A stretch of DNA of 64,000 nucleotides from a candidate division KSB3 bacterium (GTDB lineage Bacteria > Moduliflexota > Moduliflexia > Moduliflexales > Moduliflexaceae), in the NCBI GenBank assembly GCA_002748425.1, contig PDSJ01000026.1:1-64000 (forward strand), in the 5' to 3' direction. The first letter of the stretch is position 1; the number at the start of each line of letters is the position of its first letter. The translations under genes were made by a program, and so were the position numbers. The notes below the pieces were generated by a model. That model searched no databases. It had not been told where the DNA came from and saw nothing but the letters and a program-made list of their open reading frames with translations. This document shows positions 53,903 through 62,406 of the stretch, one piece after another.

Positions 53903-54391
53903 ATGAAACAGCTTAAACTTTTCATGGATCGCGTGCTTGAAACTGGGACACTGCTCAGTCTGCTTGGGATGCTCAGCGTTGTGACGATTCAGGTGGTCGC
54001 GCGTTATGCGCTGCCGAAAGCGCCGCCCTGGACTGAGGAAGCATCGCGGATCTTTTTTGTGTACATGGTGGCTTTTGCAGGAGGCCTGGCCGTGAAGGCG
54101 GGCGCCTTTGTGGCGGTCGATACCTTTGTGACGATGCTGCCGAATAAGTTGCAGACCGTCATGTCCATCTGTATTCACTTCGTCACCACGCTCTTCATGT
54201 GGCTGATTGCCTGGCACGCCCTGACCTATATCAAAATCGGATCAATTCAATTGTCTCCGGCCCTGCGGGTCCGCATGTCCTATGTGTTTGCCAGTACATT
54301 CGTCGTGTCATTTTTTATCGGCCTGTATTCAGCAATCGAAGGCGGCAACAACTTCCTGTCGCTCAAGAAGAGAGGCAGGGTCACGCCATGA
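53903..54391 (+). CDS. dctQ: TRAP transporter small membrane subunit DctQ
   Basis: This 162-residue protein has four hydrophobic helices and the family pattern PPWTEEASRIFFVYMVAFAG followed by AVKAGAFVAVD. DctQ pairs with DctM in the inner membrane. I choose the ATG at 53903; a TTG two codons earlier is possible. Its stop overlaps the dctM start (ATGA). Confidence 0.9.
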   Translation: MKQLKLFMDRVLETGTLLSLLGMLSVVTIQVVARYALPKAPPWTEEASRIFFVYMVAFAGGLAVKAGAFVAVDTFVTMLPNKLQTVMSICIHFVTTLFMWLIAWHALTYIKIGSIQLSPALRVRMSYVFASTFVVSFFIGLYSAIEGGNNFLSLKKRGRVTP

Positions 54392-55665
54392 TTTTCATCC
54401 TGTTCGGAGTTTTCCTGCTCACGCTCTTTTCAGGCTTCCCGATCGCCTTTTGTCTGGGACTCTCGTCCCTGTCTTACGTCCTGTTTACTGATATACCGCT
54501 GGCGATCATCCCTCAAAAAATCTACGCTGGAATCGATGTCTTCGTCTTGCTCTGCATTCCGGGTTTTATTCTGGCCGGTAATCTCATGAATCGCGGAGGA
54601 ATCACTGATCGCATCATCGACTTCTCCAATGCGGTACTCGGGCATATTCGGGGCGGCCTGGGCTTGGCCAACGTAGGCGCATCAATGATTTTTGCCGGAA
54701 TTTCCGGTACTGCAGTTGCCGACACCGCCAGCATCGGCGCGGTCATGATTCCTGGTATGGCGAAAAAAGGCTATGAAGTCGATTTCTCCTGTGCTGTGAC
54801 AGCCTCATCCTCGACCATCGGCCCGATTATTCCTCCCAGCCTGCCGATGATCATTGCCGGAACGCTGACAGGGCTTTCTGTGGCAAAATTGTTTATTGCC
54901 GGTGCAATTCCGGGAATACTCCTCGGAGTCGGCCTGATGGCAGTGTCCTACGGCATTTCCGTTAAGCGGCAGCACCCAAAAGGCAGACGGCAGTCGCTGC
55001 GCGCAATCTTTCAAAAATTCATCGGAGCCTTCTGGGCGCTTTTTATGACTGTGGTGATTCTGGTCGGCATTGTCGGCGGGATATTTACTCCCACTGAAGC
55101 GTCGGTCGTTGCCGTGCTCTACGCAGTCTTTGTCGGTCTCTTTATTTATCGGGATTTGAATTTACGGGAGATCCCGTCAATTCTGATTGAAACGGCAGTG
55201 ACCAGTTCTTCATTGATGGTACTGGTCGGTCTTGCCAATCTTTTCGGCTGGATCCTGACGAGCGAACAGATTCCTCAAGCGATTGCAGAAGGCATGTTGA
55301 GCGTCACGCAGAATAAGTATGCCATTCTGCTGCTGATCAATCTTTTGCTCCTGTTTGTCGGAACCTTCATGGAAACTATTGCGGCCTTGATCATTTTATT
55401 TCCAGTGCTTCTGAAGGTCGCTGTCAGTGTCGGGGTCGATCCGATTCATTTTGCGATCATTGCCGTATTGAATCTCATGATCGGCCTGACCACGCCGCCT
55501 GTTGGAGTGTGTTTGTTTGTGGCGTCGAGTATCGGGAAGATTCCGCTCGGCAAAATGAGTCGCGCCATTCTCCCCTTTTTAGCTGTGAGCTTGCTTGTAC
55601 TTCTGCTTGTGACGTATGTGCCGCAATTTTCACTTCTGCTTCCGCAGCTCGTGTTCAGCCGCTGA
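54388..55665 (+). CDS. dctM: TRAP transporter large membrane subunit DctM
   Basis: This 425-residue protein has about twelve helices and DctM blocks: FSGFPIAFCLGLSSLSYVLF, GISGTAVADTASIGAVMIPG, IIPPSLPMIIAGTLTGLSVA and IGLTTPPVGVCLFVASSIGK. It is the main channel of the importer. The ATG overlaps the dctQ stop by four bases; a longer frame back to 54199 runs inside dctQ and is rejected. Confidence 0.94.
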   Translation: MIFILFGVFLLTLFSGFPIAFCLGLSSLSYVLFTDIPLAIIPQKIYAGIDVFVLLCIPGFILAGNLMNRGGITDRIIDFSNAVLGHIRGGLGLANVGASMIFAGISGTAVADTASIGAVMIPGMAKKGYEVDFSCAVTASSSTIGPIIPPSLPMIIAGTLTGLSVAKLFIAGAIPGILLGVGLMAVSYGISVKRQHPKGRRQSLRAIFQKFIGAFWALFMTVVILVGIVGGIFTPTEASVVAVLYAVFVGLFIYRDLNLREIPSILIETAVTSSSLMVLVGLANLFGWILTSEQIPQAIAEGMLSVTQNKYAILLLINLLLLFVGTFMETIAALIILFPVLLKVAVSVGVDPIHFAIIAVLNLMIGLTTPPVGVCLFVASSIGKIPLGKMSRAILPFLAVSLLVLLLVTYVPQFSLLLPQLVFSR

Positions 55666-55754
55666 GGACACCATGCCGGAACGTTGAGCAGGGTTGGAAG
55701 CTGAAATGCAGTGGAACTCTGCGGTCTCATCGCTTTTGCGGCAGCAATGATCGT

Positions 55755-56804
55755 ATGACACTCTCGTTGGAAGACAAAAAAGAGGCCATTCAAAAAACCT
55801 GGAACTTGGAGCACAGCCCTGAACTCCCCTTTTTAATCGAGATCGGACAGCCGCATTTTGCGACAAAAGACTTTTACGATGACGATGATGCGGAAATCCA
55901 GTGGAACGAGCAGTATCACCGCTCTCGGGCAGCAATCTGTGATTATGGCATGCCGAATATCAAACCCAATGTCGGGATCGGGGTGATGGCGGCTGCGTTC
56001 AATTGTGAATATCAGATCAATCGTGAAGCCGACCCCTGGACCGTCCCCCAGATTCGAGAAACGAACGTAGCCGATGTCTATACGCTTGAAAAACCCGATC
56101 CGGCGACAAACCCGATCTATCTAAAAGCCTTTGCCAGGCTGGACTATTTACAGCAGCACAGTTCCCTGCCACTGCGGCTGCTGAACATTCCTTCGCCCTT
56201 GGTCACAGCCTCGTTAATCTGGGAATATACCTCGTTCATTGAAGCCACAATTCTCCGTCCCAAAGAGGTTCATGCCTTACTTGATATTGTGACGGAAGCT
56301 ACGATCGAATTCGTACAGGTCCAGCTTGAACGGATCGAGAATCTGCACACGATGGGGCATGAAATGTGGTATATCCCCCGCGATGTCGGTCTCCGAATCA
56401 GCGATGATACGGCTTCCCTGCTCTCGCCAAAGACGTATCGAGAGTTCGGGCTGCGTTATAATGCCAAACTCGCGGCAGCGTTCGGCGGAATCGTCGTGCA
56501 CTCGTGCGGCGAGCTCAAGCATGTTCTGCCGGTCATGATGGAAACCCCCGGGCTGAGAGGACTTGATATCACCATTCCGCAGAACAGCAGATGGGATGTC
56601 ATTCAAGAAGCGGCAGCCGGCAAGACGGCACTGAATTTACGGCATTTCTTCTGGGATCACGAAGACACGGGCACCGATCTGCTGGAATATACCCGTTCGC
56701 TTATCGACTATTTTGGTCGCAAAGGAATCTTTATCCAAACATCGACCCCGACCCTCGCCGAAGCTGTGGCATTGGGAGAACAATTGCATAGACTCTCAGG
56801 CTGA
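55755..56804 (+). CDS. URO-D-superfamily protein linked to the TRAP transporter
   Basis: This 349-residue member of the uroporphyrinogen decarboxylase superfamily is distant from the one at 38372. The probable metal motif is VVHSCGELKHVLPV. The substrate is unknown; the family includes methyltransferases using corrinoid proteins and enzymes acting on aromatic methyl ethers. It lies 89 bases after dctM, so it may act on the imported compound. The start is set at the ATG at 55755 because upstream codons have no site; the ribosome binding site is weak. Confidence 0.75.
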   Translation: MTLSLEDKKEAIQKTWNLEHSPELPFLIEIGQPHFATKDFYDDDDAEIQWNEQYHRSRAAICDYGMPNIKPNVGIGVMAAAFNCEYQINREADPWTVPQIRETNVADVYTLEKPDPATNPIYLKAFARLDYLQQHSSLPLRLLNIPSPLVTASLIWEYTSFIEATILRPKEVHALLDIVTEATIEFVQVQLERIENLHTMGHEMWYIPRDVGLRISDDTASLLSPKTYREFGLRYNAKLAAAFGGIVVHSCGELKHVLPVMMETPGLRGLDITIPQNSRWDVIQEAAAGKTALNLRHFFWDHEDTGTDLLEYTRSLIDYFGRKGIFIQTSTPTLAEAVALGEQLHRLSG

Positions 56805-57215
56805 AACAGATGCCCGCAGTGCTCGGAAATCAGCTGACGACCCAGCCATCTGCTATCTCAGTTCAGGACATCCGAAAGTGAGGTGTTCCCGGGGCCAGCC
56901 TTCGTATTTATCTGATGTCAATGCTGCTGAAGAACAGCGCAGCGCTGGATGCTGTCGGCACTTTCGCATGTCTTGGTGTTTGAAAGATATTTTTTTCTTG
57001 ACTCAAGATGTGATGCCTTTAGATGATGTCATATGTCCGCATGAATGGAGACGATGGAAAACTGCCTCAATCAGGGGAAATTTCAGGGCGCATGCGCCTG
57101 ACATTTTCCCTGTGTTTTGGTCTGTTGATCTGTCGAGGAGACATTGGAGGACACTGCACAACAAGAGCTGTATCATTAATTCATTGACATGTTTTCACTG
57201 TAAGGAGCAAACATT
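56805..57215 (+). other. Intergenic region with possible nifJ promoter
   Basis: About 410 bases without a gene. TTGACT (56998-57003), an 18-base spacer and GATGAT (57022-57027) make a fair promoter, about 180 bases before the nifJ start. No RNA gene or clear palindrome is seen. Confidence 0.4.
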
Positions 57216-60200
57216 ATGAGCACACCAGACGTAAGGACGATTGACGGCAACACAGCGGCGGCCTATGTGTCGTATGCCTTTAGCGATGTCGCGGCCTTAT
57301 ATCCGATCACCCCGTCATCGCCGATGGGTGAAACAGCGGATGAAATGCGGGCTAAAGGGATGAAAAATATTTTCGGCCAGACTGTCAGAATTTGTGAAAT
57401 GCAGTCCGAGGCCGGGGCAGCTGGAGCCGTACACGGCTCTTTGGTCGGCGGTGCGTTAACAACGACTTTTACGGCATCACAGGGTCTGCTGTTGATGATT
57501 CCGAATATGTATAAAATCTCCGGCGAATTACTGCCTGGTGTCTTCCAGGTGTCTGCGCGCAGCATTGCTGGTCATGCGCTTTCGATTTTCGGCGATCACT
57601 CTGATGTGATGGCCACCCGTCAGATCGGCTGGGGCATGTTGGCATCTGCCAACAACCAGGAAATCGTCGATCTTTCGATTGTCTCACACTTAACCGCCAT
57701 TCAGTCTCGCGTCCCGATCCTGCATTTCTTTGACGGCTTCAGAAGCTCACACGAGATCTCAAAAGTGGAATTACCGGCCTATGAAGAACTTGCAAAAATC
57801 GTTGACTGGCAGGCAATTAAAGCCTTCAAGGCACGTGGTTTCCGTCCGGAAAAACCGGAAATGCGCGGAACCGCCCAGAACCCGGACGTTTTCTTCCAGG
57901 CTAAAGAAGCCTGCAACTCGTACTACGACAAATTACCGGCTATTATCGAAGAAAATATGAAAAAGGTGACCGCGCTGACCGGTCGTCAATACAATCTTTT
58001 CGACTATTTCGGAGATCCGGACGCGACAAACGTGATCGTGTGCATGACGACCGGCGCTGATGTCATTGAAGAAACCATTGATGCTCTGAACGCTCAGGGC
58101 GAAAAGCTCGGCCTGATAAAAGTGCGCGTGTACCGTCCCTGGTCAAGCGAACACTTCCTCAAAGCGCTGCCCGCAAACGTTACAAAAATTACAGTGCTGG
58201 ATCGGACCAAAGAAGCCGGTTCATTAGGGGAACCGCTCTACGAAGATGTGCTTGCCAGTCTGTACGAATCCGGGAAGAAAGATTTTACCGTACTGGGCGG
58301 ACGCTACGGCCTGAGCTCGAAAGAATTTACTCCAGCAATGGTCAAAGCCGTGTATAATAATATGGACGGTGCTGCGAAAAATCACTTCACGGTCGGAATT
58401 ACTGATGATGTCACAAAGCTGTCGCTGGAAGTCAAAGAAAATATCAACACCGAACCGGAAGGGACGATCCGCTGCAAATTCTGGGGACTCGGCTCTGATG
58501 GAACTGTCGGCGCGAACAAAAATTCGATCAAAATCATCGGTGATCACACTGATATGTACGCGCAGGGCTACTTCTCCTATGATTCAAAAAAATCCGGTGG
58601 TATTACCGTGTCGCATCTGCGCTTCGGTCCCAAAGAAATTAAATCGCACTATCTGCTGACCGAGGCTGATTTCATCGCCTGCCACACCCAATCCTATGTC
58701 ACTCGTCTGGATGTGCTCGAGGGGATCAGGGAAGGCGGGAACTTCCTGTTGAACTGCGTCTGGTCGCCTGAAGAGCTGGAAGAAAAACTTCCGGCCTCCG
58801 TCAAACACACCATCGCCCGCAAAAAAGTCAATTTCTACATTATCAATGCGTACAATATTGCTGAGGAAATCGGTCTGGGGCACAGAATCAACATGGTTCT
58901 GCAGTCAGCCTTCTTTAAAATTTCTGGAGTTCTGCCGTTTGACAAGGCCATGGACTACATGAAAGATGCCGTTAAAAAGACCTACGGCAAAAAAGGCGAT
59001 GTGATCGTCAAAATGAACAACGCCGCCATTGACCGGGGCGCTGAAGAATATCGCAAAATCGACGTGCCTGCCGCATGGGAAAACATCGAGGATACCGCTG
59101 GCGAAGAAGCCTACCCGAACGACTTCGTGCGCGATGTCCTGCACCCGATTGCACTCCAGAAAGGCGACCTGTTGCCGGTCTCTCGTTTCACGGAAGATGG
59201 CACCTTCCCAACCGGCATGACCCAATTCGAAAAACGCGGTATCGCTGTTAATCTGCCGTGCTGGATCTCTGAGAACTGTATCCAGTGCAATCAATGCTCA
59301 CTGGTCTGTCCGCATGCCGTGATTCGTCCATATCTCCTGACTGACGAGGAAGCTGCTCAGGTTCCTGAGGGGACTCCGCTTCTGAACGGCAAAGGCAAGG
59401 GCGTTTCGAGTTACAAATACAAAATCCAGATTTCCCCACTTGATTGTACTGGCTGCGGAAGCTGCGCGGATGTCTGCCCAGCAAAACAGAAGGCCCTGGT
59501 CATGAAACCGTTCGAAGAAATCGCTCCCCAGGAAGAAACACAGTATAATTACCTGAAAACAGTGCCTGTTAAAGATAATGTGATGGACAAAGGGAGTATC
59601 AAAGGCAGCCAGTTCCAACAACCGCTGTTCGAGTTCTCAGGCGCCTGCGCAGGATGCGGAGAGACTCCGTATGTCAAACTCGTCACTCAACTCTTTGGCA
59701 GCAGAATGGTTATTGCCAACGCAACCGGCTGTTCATCGATTTACGGCGGAACAGCACCGGTCAGTCCGTACACGGTCGACAAGGACGGCAACGGGCCGAC
59801 CTGGGCGAACTCGCTCTTCGAGGACAATGCTGAATACGGCCTTGGTATGCAGCTTGGCATCAGTCAGACCCGTGAGAAGCTGGCATTACTGGCAGAAGAA
59901 GCAAAATCCTTTGGGATTGCGGCTGAATTGAAAAACGCGCTGGAGAGCTGGTTGGTGGCAAAAGACAACGCCGATGAATCGGTCGCTTTGAGCAAAACCA
60001 TCAGATCGCTGCTCCCGGACGCTGTCAAGGGTAGTTCTGACGGCGAAAAAGCCGTGCTCACGGAGATGCTTGAAAAACAGGATTACTTTGCGAAGAAATC
60101 CATCTGGATTGTCGGAGGCGACGGCTGGGCCTATGACATCGGATACGGCGGTCTCGATCATGTTATTGCCTCCGGGGAAGATGTGAATATCCTTGTCATG

Positions 60201-60758
60201 GATACTGAAGTGTACTCCAACACAGGGGGGCAGGCATCAAAAGCGTCACAGACCGGACAGGTTGCAAAATTTGCCGCAACAGGGAAGGAACAAAGCAAGA
60301 AAGACCTCGGCCTCATGGCGATGAGCTACGGCTACGTCTATGTGGCATGCGTTTCATTGGGCGCGAATATGAATCAGGTCGTCAAGGCCTTCCGGGAAGC
60401 TGAAGCCTATCCTGGACCGTCACTGCTGATTTGTTACTCGCCCTGCATCAATCACGGGATCAATATGACGCATTCGATTAACGAAGCAAAACGAGCCGTA
60501 CAAAGTGGATACTGGCCGTTGTATCGGTATAACCCGGCCCTCAAAAATCAAGGGAAGAATCCGTTCGTGCTGGAATCAAAAGAGCCGGATGGAAGCTTCC
60601 AGCAGTTCCTTGCAAGTGAAGTACGCTACAGCTCGTTGAAAAAAATGTTTCCGGACATTGCAGAGAAAGCTTTTGTGAAAGCTGAGAAAGACATGATAAC
60701 GCGCAACAAATATTACAGAAAATTAGCGGATATTGACTTCTCCGATTTCGCGGAATAG
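57216..60758 (+). CDS. nifJ: Pyruvate:ferredoxin (flavodoxin) oxidoreductase
   Basis: This single-chain 1180-residue enzyme oxidises pyruvate with coenzyme A to acetyl-CoA and CO2, reducing ferredoxin or flavodoxin. Domain order is as usual: the N-terminal thiamine domain with YPITPSSPMGE, the CoA/gamma regions, two 4Fe-4S motifs (CIQCNQCSLVCP near residue 687 and CTGCGSCADVCP near 744), then the thiamine-binding domain with CAGCGETPY (near 810) and GGDGWAYDIGYGGLDH. AAGGAGCAAACATT precedes the ATG. It indicates anaerobic pyruvate metabolism. The gene is monocistronic, ending at a clear terminator. Confidence 0.97.
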   Translation: MSTPDVRTIDGNTAAAYVSYAFSDVAALYPITPSSPMGETADEMRAKGMKNIFGQTVRICEMQSEAGAAGAVHGSLVGGALTTTFTASQGLLLMIPNMYKISGELLPGVFQVSARSIAGHALSIFGDHSDVMATRQIGWGMLASANNQEIVDLSIVSHLTAIQSRVPILHFFDGFRSSHEISKVELPAYEELAKIVDWQAIKAFKARGFRPEKPEMRGTAQNPDVFFQAKEACNSYYDKLPAIIEENMKKVTALTGRQYNLFDYFGDPDATNVIVCMTTGADVIEETIDALNAQGEKLGLIKVRVYRPWSSEHFLKALPANVTKITVLDRTKEAGSLGEPLYEDVLASLYESGKKDFTVLGGRYGLSSKEFTPAMVKAVYNNMDGAAKNHFTVGITDDVTKLSLEVKENINTEPEGTIRCKFWGLGSDGTVGANKNSIKIIGDHTDMYAQGYFSYDSKKSGGITVSHLRFGPKEIKSHYLLTEADFIACHTQSYVTRLDVLEGIREGGNFLLNCVWSPEELEEKLPASVKHTIARKKVNFYIINAYNIAEEIGLGHRINMVLQSAFFKISGVLPFDKAMDYMKDAVKKTYGKKGDVIVKMNNAAIDRGAEEYRKIDVPAAWENIEDTAGEEAYPNDFVRDVLHPIALQKGDLLPVSRFTEDGTFPTGMTQFEKRGIAVNLPCWISENCIQCNQCSLVCPHAVIRPYLLTDEEAAQVPEGTPLLNGKGKGVSSYKYKIQISPLDCTGCGSCADVCPAKQKALVMKPFEEIAPQEETQYNYLKTVPVKDNVMDKGSIKGSQFQQPLFEFSGACAGCGETPYVKLVTQLFGSRMVIANATGCSSIYGGTAPVSPYTVDKDGNGPTWANSLFEDNAEYGLGMQLGISQTREKLALLAEEAKSFGIAAELKNALESWLVAKDNADESVALSKTIRSLLPDAVKGSSDGEKAVLTEMLEKQDYFAKKSIWIVGGDGWAYDIGYGGLDHVIASGEDVNILVMDTEVYSNTGGQASKASQTGQVAKFAATGKEQSKKDLGLMAMSYGYVYVACVSLGANMNQVVKAFREAEAYPGPSLLICYSPCINHGINMTHSINEAKRAVQSGYWPLYRYNPALKNQGKNPFVLESKEPDGSFQQFLASEVRYSSLKKMFPDIAEKAFVKAEKDMITRNKYYRKLADIDFSDFAE

Positions 60759-60784
60759 AGCGTGACGTTGTCTCAGATCAGTAG

Positions 60785-60813
60785 GGGGCGTATCGTGTAT
60801 GCGCCCCTTTTTT
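60785..60813 (+). terminator. Intrinsic terminator of nifJ
   Basis: GGGGCG (60785-60790) pairs with CGCCCC (60802-60807), followed by a run of six T. It lies 27 bases after the nifJ stop. Confidence 0.88.
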
Positions 60814-60935
60814 ACGCCTGAGACATTTTTCTGTTGACAATCGACGACAACAGCGCTGAGAATGATAAGATTCTGCAGTCTTGCGCACATTAAGAACACA
60901 GTGATTTCCTGAACGATAAAACGGGTAGACGGGAT

Positions 60936-61397
60936 ATGGCAAAAATTTCACTCAATACAGCAGCTCCGGATTTTACGCTGGAAGACTTTGAAGGACAACG
61001 GGTTTCTCTGTCAGACTATCGGGGACGGAAACATCTGCTTCTGGTCTTTAACCGAGGTTTTCTTTGACCTTTCTGCCGCCGGCACATGGCGCAGTTGCGC
61101 CTGGACTATCAACATTTTGTTCTCAAAAACGCTGAGCTGATCGTCACAGGCCCGGAAGATGCAGACGCATTTAAAACCTACTGGCAACAAGAAGCACTCC
61201 CCTTTACAGGGCTGCCTGACCCACAACACACAGTCGCTAATTTGTACGGACAGGAAGTCAAACTGTTAAAACTTGGCCGCTTGCCAGCCCAGGTTCTTAT
61301 CGATATCCAGGGACAGATTCGCTTTGCCCATTACGGCAGCGGCATGCAAGATATTCCGCATAATGATGACGTCCTTGAGCTGCTCGATCGATTATAG
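60936..61397 (+). CDS. Peroxiredoxin-like selenoprotein with in-frame TGA as selenocysteine
   Basis: Read through one TGA (61065-61067, residue 44), the frame gives a complete 153-residue thioredoxin-fold protein of the AhpC/TSA type: NTAAPDFTLEDFEGQRVSLS, then VFNRGFL-U-PFCRRHMAQL. Related peroxiredoxin-like proteins have a CPFC motif here, so the TGA replaces exactly the first, reactive cysteine. The second (Cys47) is kept. Without readthrough only 43 residues or a headless 103-residue frame from 61086 would be made. It should reduce peroxides or act as a thiol oxidoreductase. It lies between nifJ and the ole genes. The TGA could in principle be a sequencing error or mutation. Confidence 0.85.
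61073..61094 (+). promoter_or_regulatory. SECIS-like hairpin just after the selenocysteine codon
   Basis: CUGC-C-GCC (61073-61080) pairs with GGCGCAG (61088-61094), with one bulged C and a seven-base loop GGCACAU. It begins five bases after the UGA codon inside the coding sequence, as bacterial SECIS elements do, with G residues in the apical loop. Bacterial SECIS elements vary, so the match is by structure and place only. Confidence 0.6.
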
Positions 61398-61448
61398 TTC
61401 CGAAATGCCGCTATCTTCCCGGGAAAAAGGTATCAAGATCTTTCACTT

Positions 61449-62378
61449 ATGGATATAAGCGCTTTTCAAGAACTGTATCCTTTCAAATCCAACTACTTTG
61501 ATCTGGATGGACTTCGTTATCATTATCTGGATGAAGGGCCTCGGGAAGCCCAGGCGCTTGTGATGCTGCACGGCAATCCGACCTGGTCCTTTTACTATCG
61601 CACGCTCATTCCTGCATTGACGAAGGCCTATCGTGTGATCGTCCCGGACCACATCGGCTGCGGACTCTCGGACAAGCCCCAGAATTACACGTACACGCTG
61701 GACCAGCATATTCACAATCTGGAACGCCTGCTCTCCTCGCTCGGCATAAAAACGCTCAGTCTCGTATTGCATGACTGGGGCGGAGCGATCGGTATGGGCT
61801 ACGCCGTACGTTTTCACGAATATGTCAGACAATTCGTTATTCTGAATACCGCTGCCTTTTCCGTGCCGGTCATGCCGCTCCGTATTGAAATTTGCCGGGT
61901 ACCTTTCATTGGCGAGATGATCGTCCGGGGCTGCAACGGCTTTGCAAAAGCTGCCTTGCGTTTCGCCACGTCACAGCCCCAGCGTTTCACCCCGCAGGTG
62001 AAATCCGGCTACCTTGCGCCCTATAACTCCTGGAAAAACCGAATTGCCGTCCATCGTTTTGTCAAAGATATTCCAATGAATGCAAGGCATCCAAGCTGGG
62101 GAACATTGAAACGAATCGAACAGGAACTGCCCCGTTTTCGCAATCATCCGATGCTTATTTTATGGGGCGAAGACGATTTTTGCTTTACAGTAGACGACGT
62201 CCTTCCGGAATGGCAGATCCGCTTTCCGCAAGCCGAGACTCATCTGCTGAAAAACGCCGGGCACTATGTGGTCGAAGATGCGCACGAACGCCTACTGCCC
62301 CTGATCGAAGAATTCCTGCAAAATAAAGAATTCCCCCATCGGCGTCAGGGCAGTTCGTTAATTCGCCATGAAGACTGA
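61449..62378 (+). CDS. oleB: Alpha/beta hydrolase OleB (haloalkane-dehalogenase-like beta-lactone decarboxylase)
   Basis: This 309-residue alpha/beta hydrolase has HGNPTWSFYYR (oxyanion region), the nucleophile aspartate in LVLHDWGGAIGMGYA, LILWGEDDFCF and the catalytic histidine in KNAGHYVVEDAH. It looks like a haloalkane dehalogenase, but the gene overlaps or abuts a clear oleC homologue. In ole clusters OleB removes CO2 from the beta-lactone made by OleC to give a long-chain cis-olefin. The start has no good ribosome binding site; the spacing to the selenoprotein gene is 51 bases. Confidence 0.82.
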   Translation: MDISAFQELYPFKSNYFDLDGLRYHYLDEGPREAQALVMLHGNPTWSFYYRTLIPALTKAYRVIVPDHIGCGLSDKPQNYTYTLDQHIHNLERLLSSLGIKTLSLVLHDWGGAIGMGYAVRFHEYVRQFVILNTAAFSVPVMPLRIEICRVPFIGEMIVRGCNGFAKAALRFATSQPQRFTPQVKSGYLAPYNSWKNRIAVHRFVKDIPMNARHPSWGTLKRIEQELPRFRNHPMLILWGEDDFCFTVDDVLPEWQIRFPQAETHLLKNAGHYVVEDAHERLLPLIEEFLQNKEFPHRRQGSSLIRHED

Positions 62379-62406
62379 CCTGGCGCCTCACCACAACTCT
62401 TCTCGC

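Noticed and set aside
61011..61229. Minus-strand ORF across the selenoprotein gene
   Set aside because: It runs through the region antisense to a conserved thioredoxin-fold protein and has no ribosome binding site.
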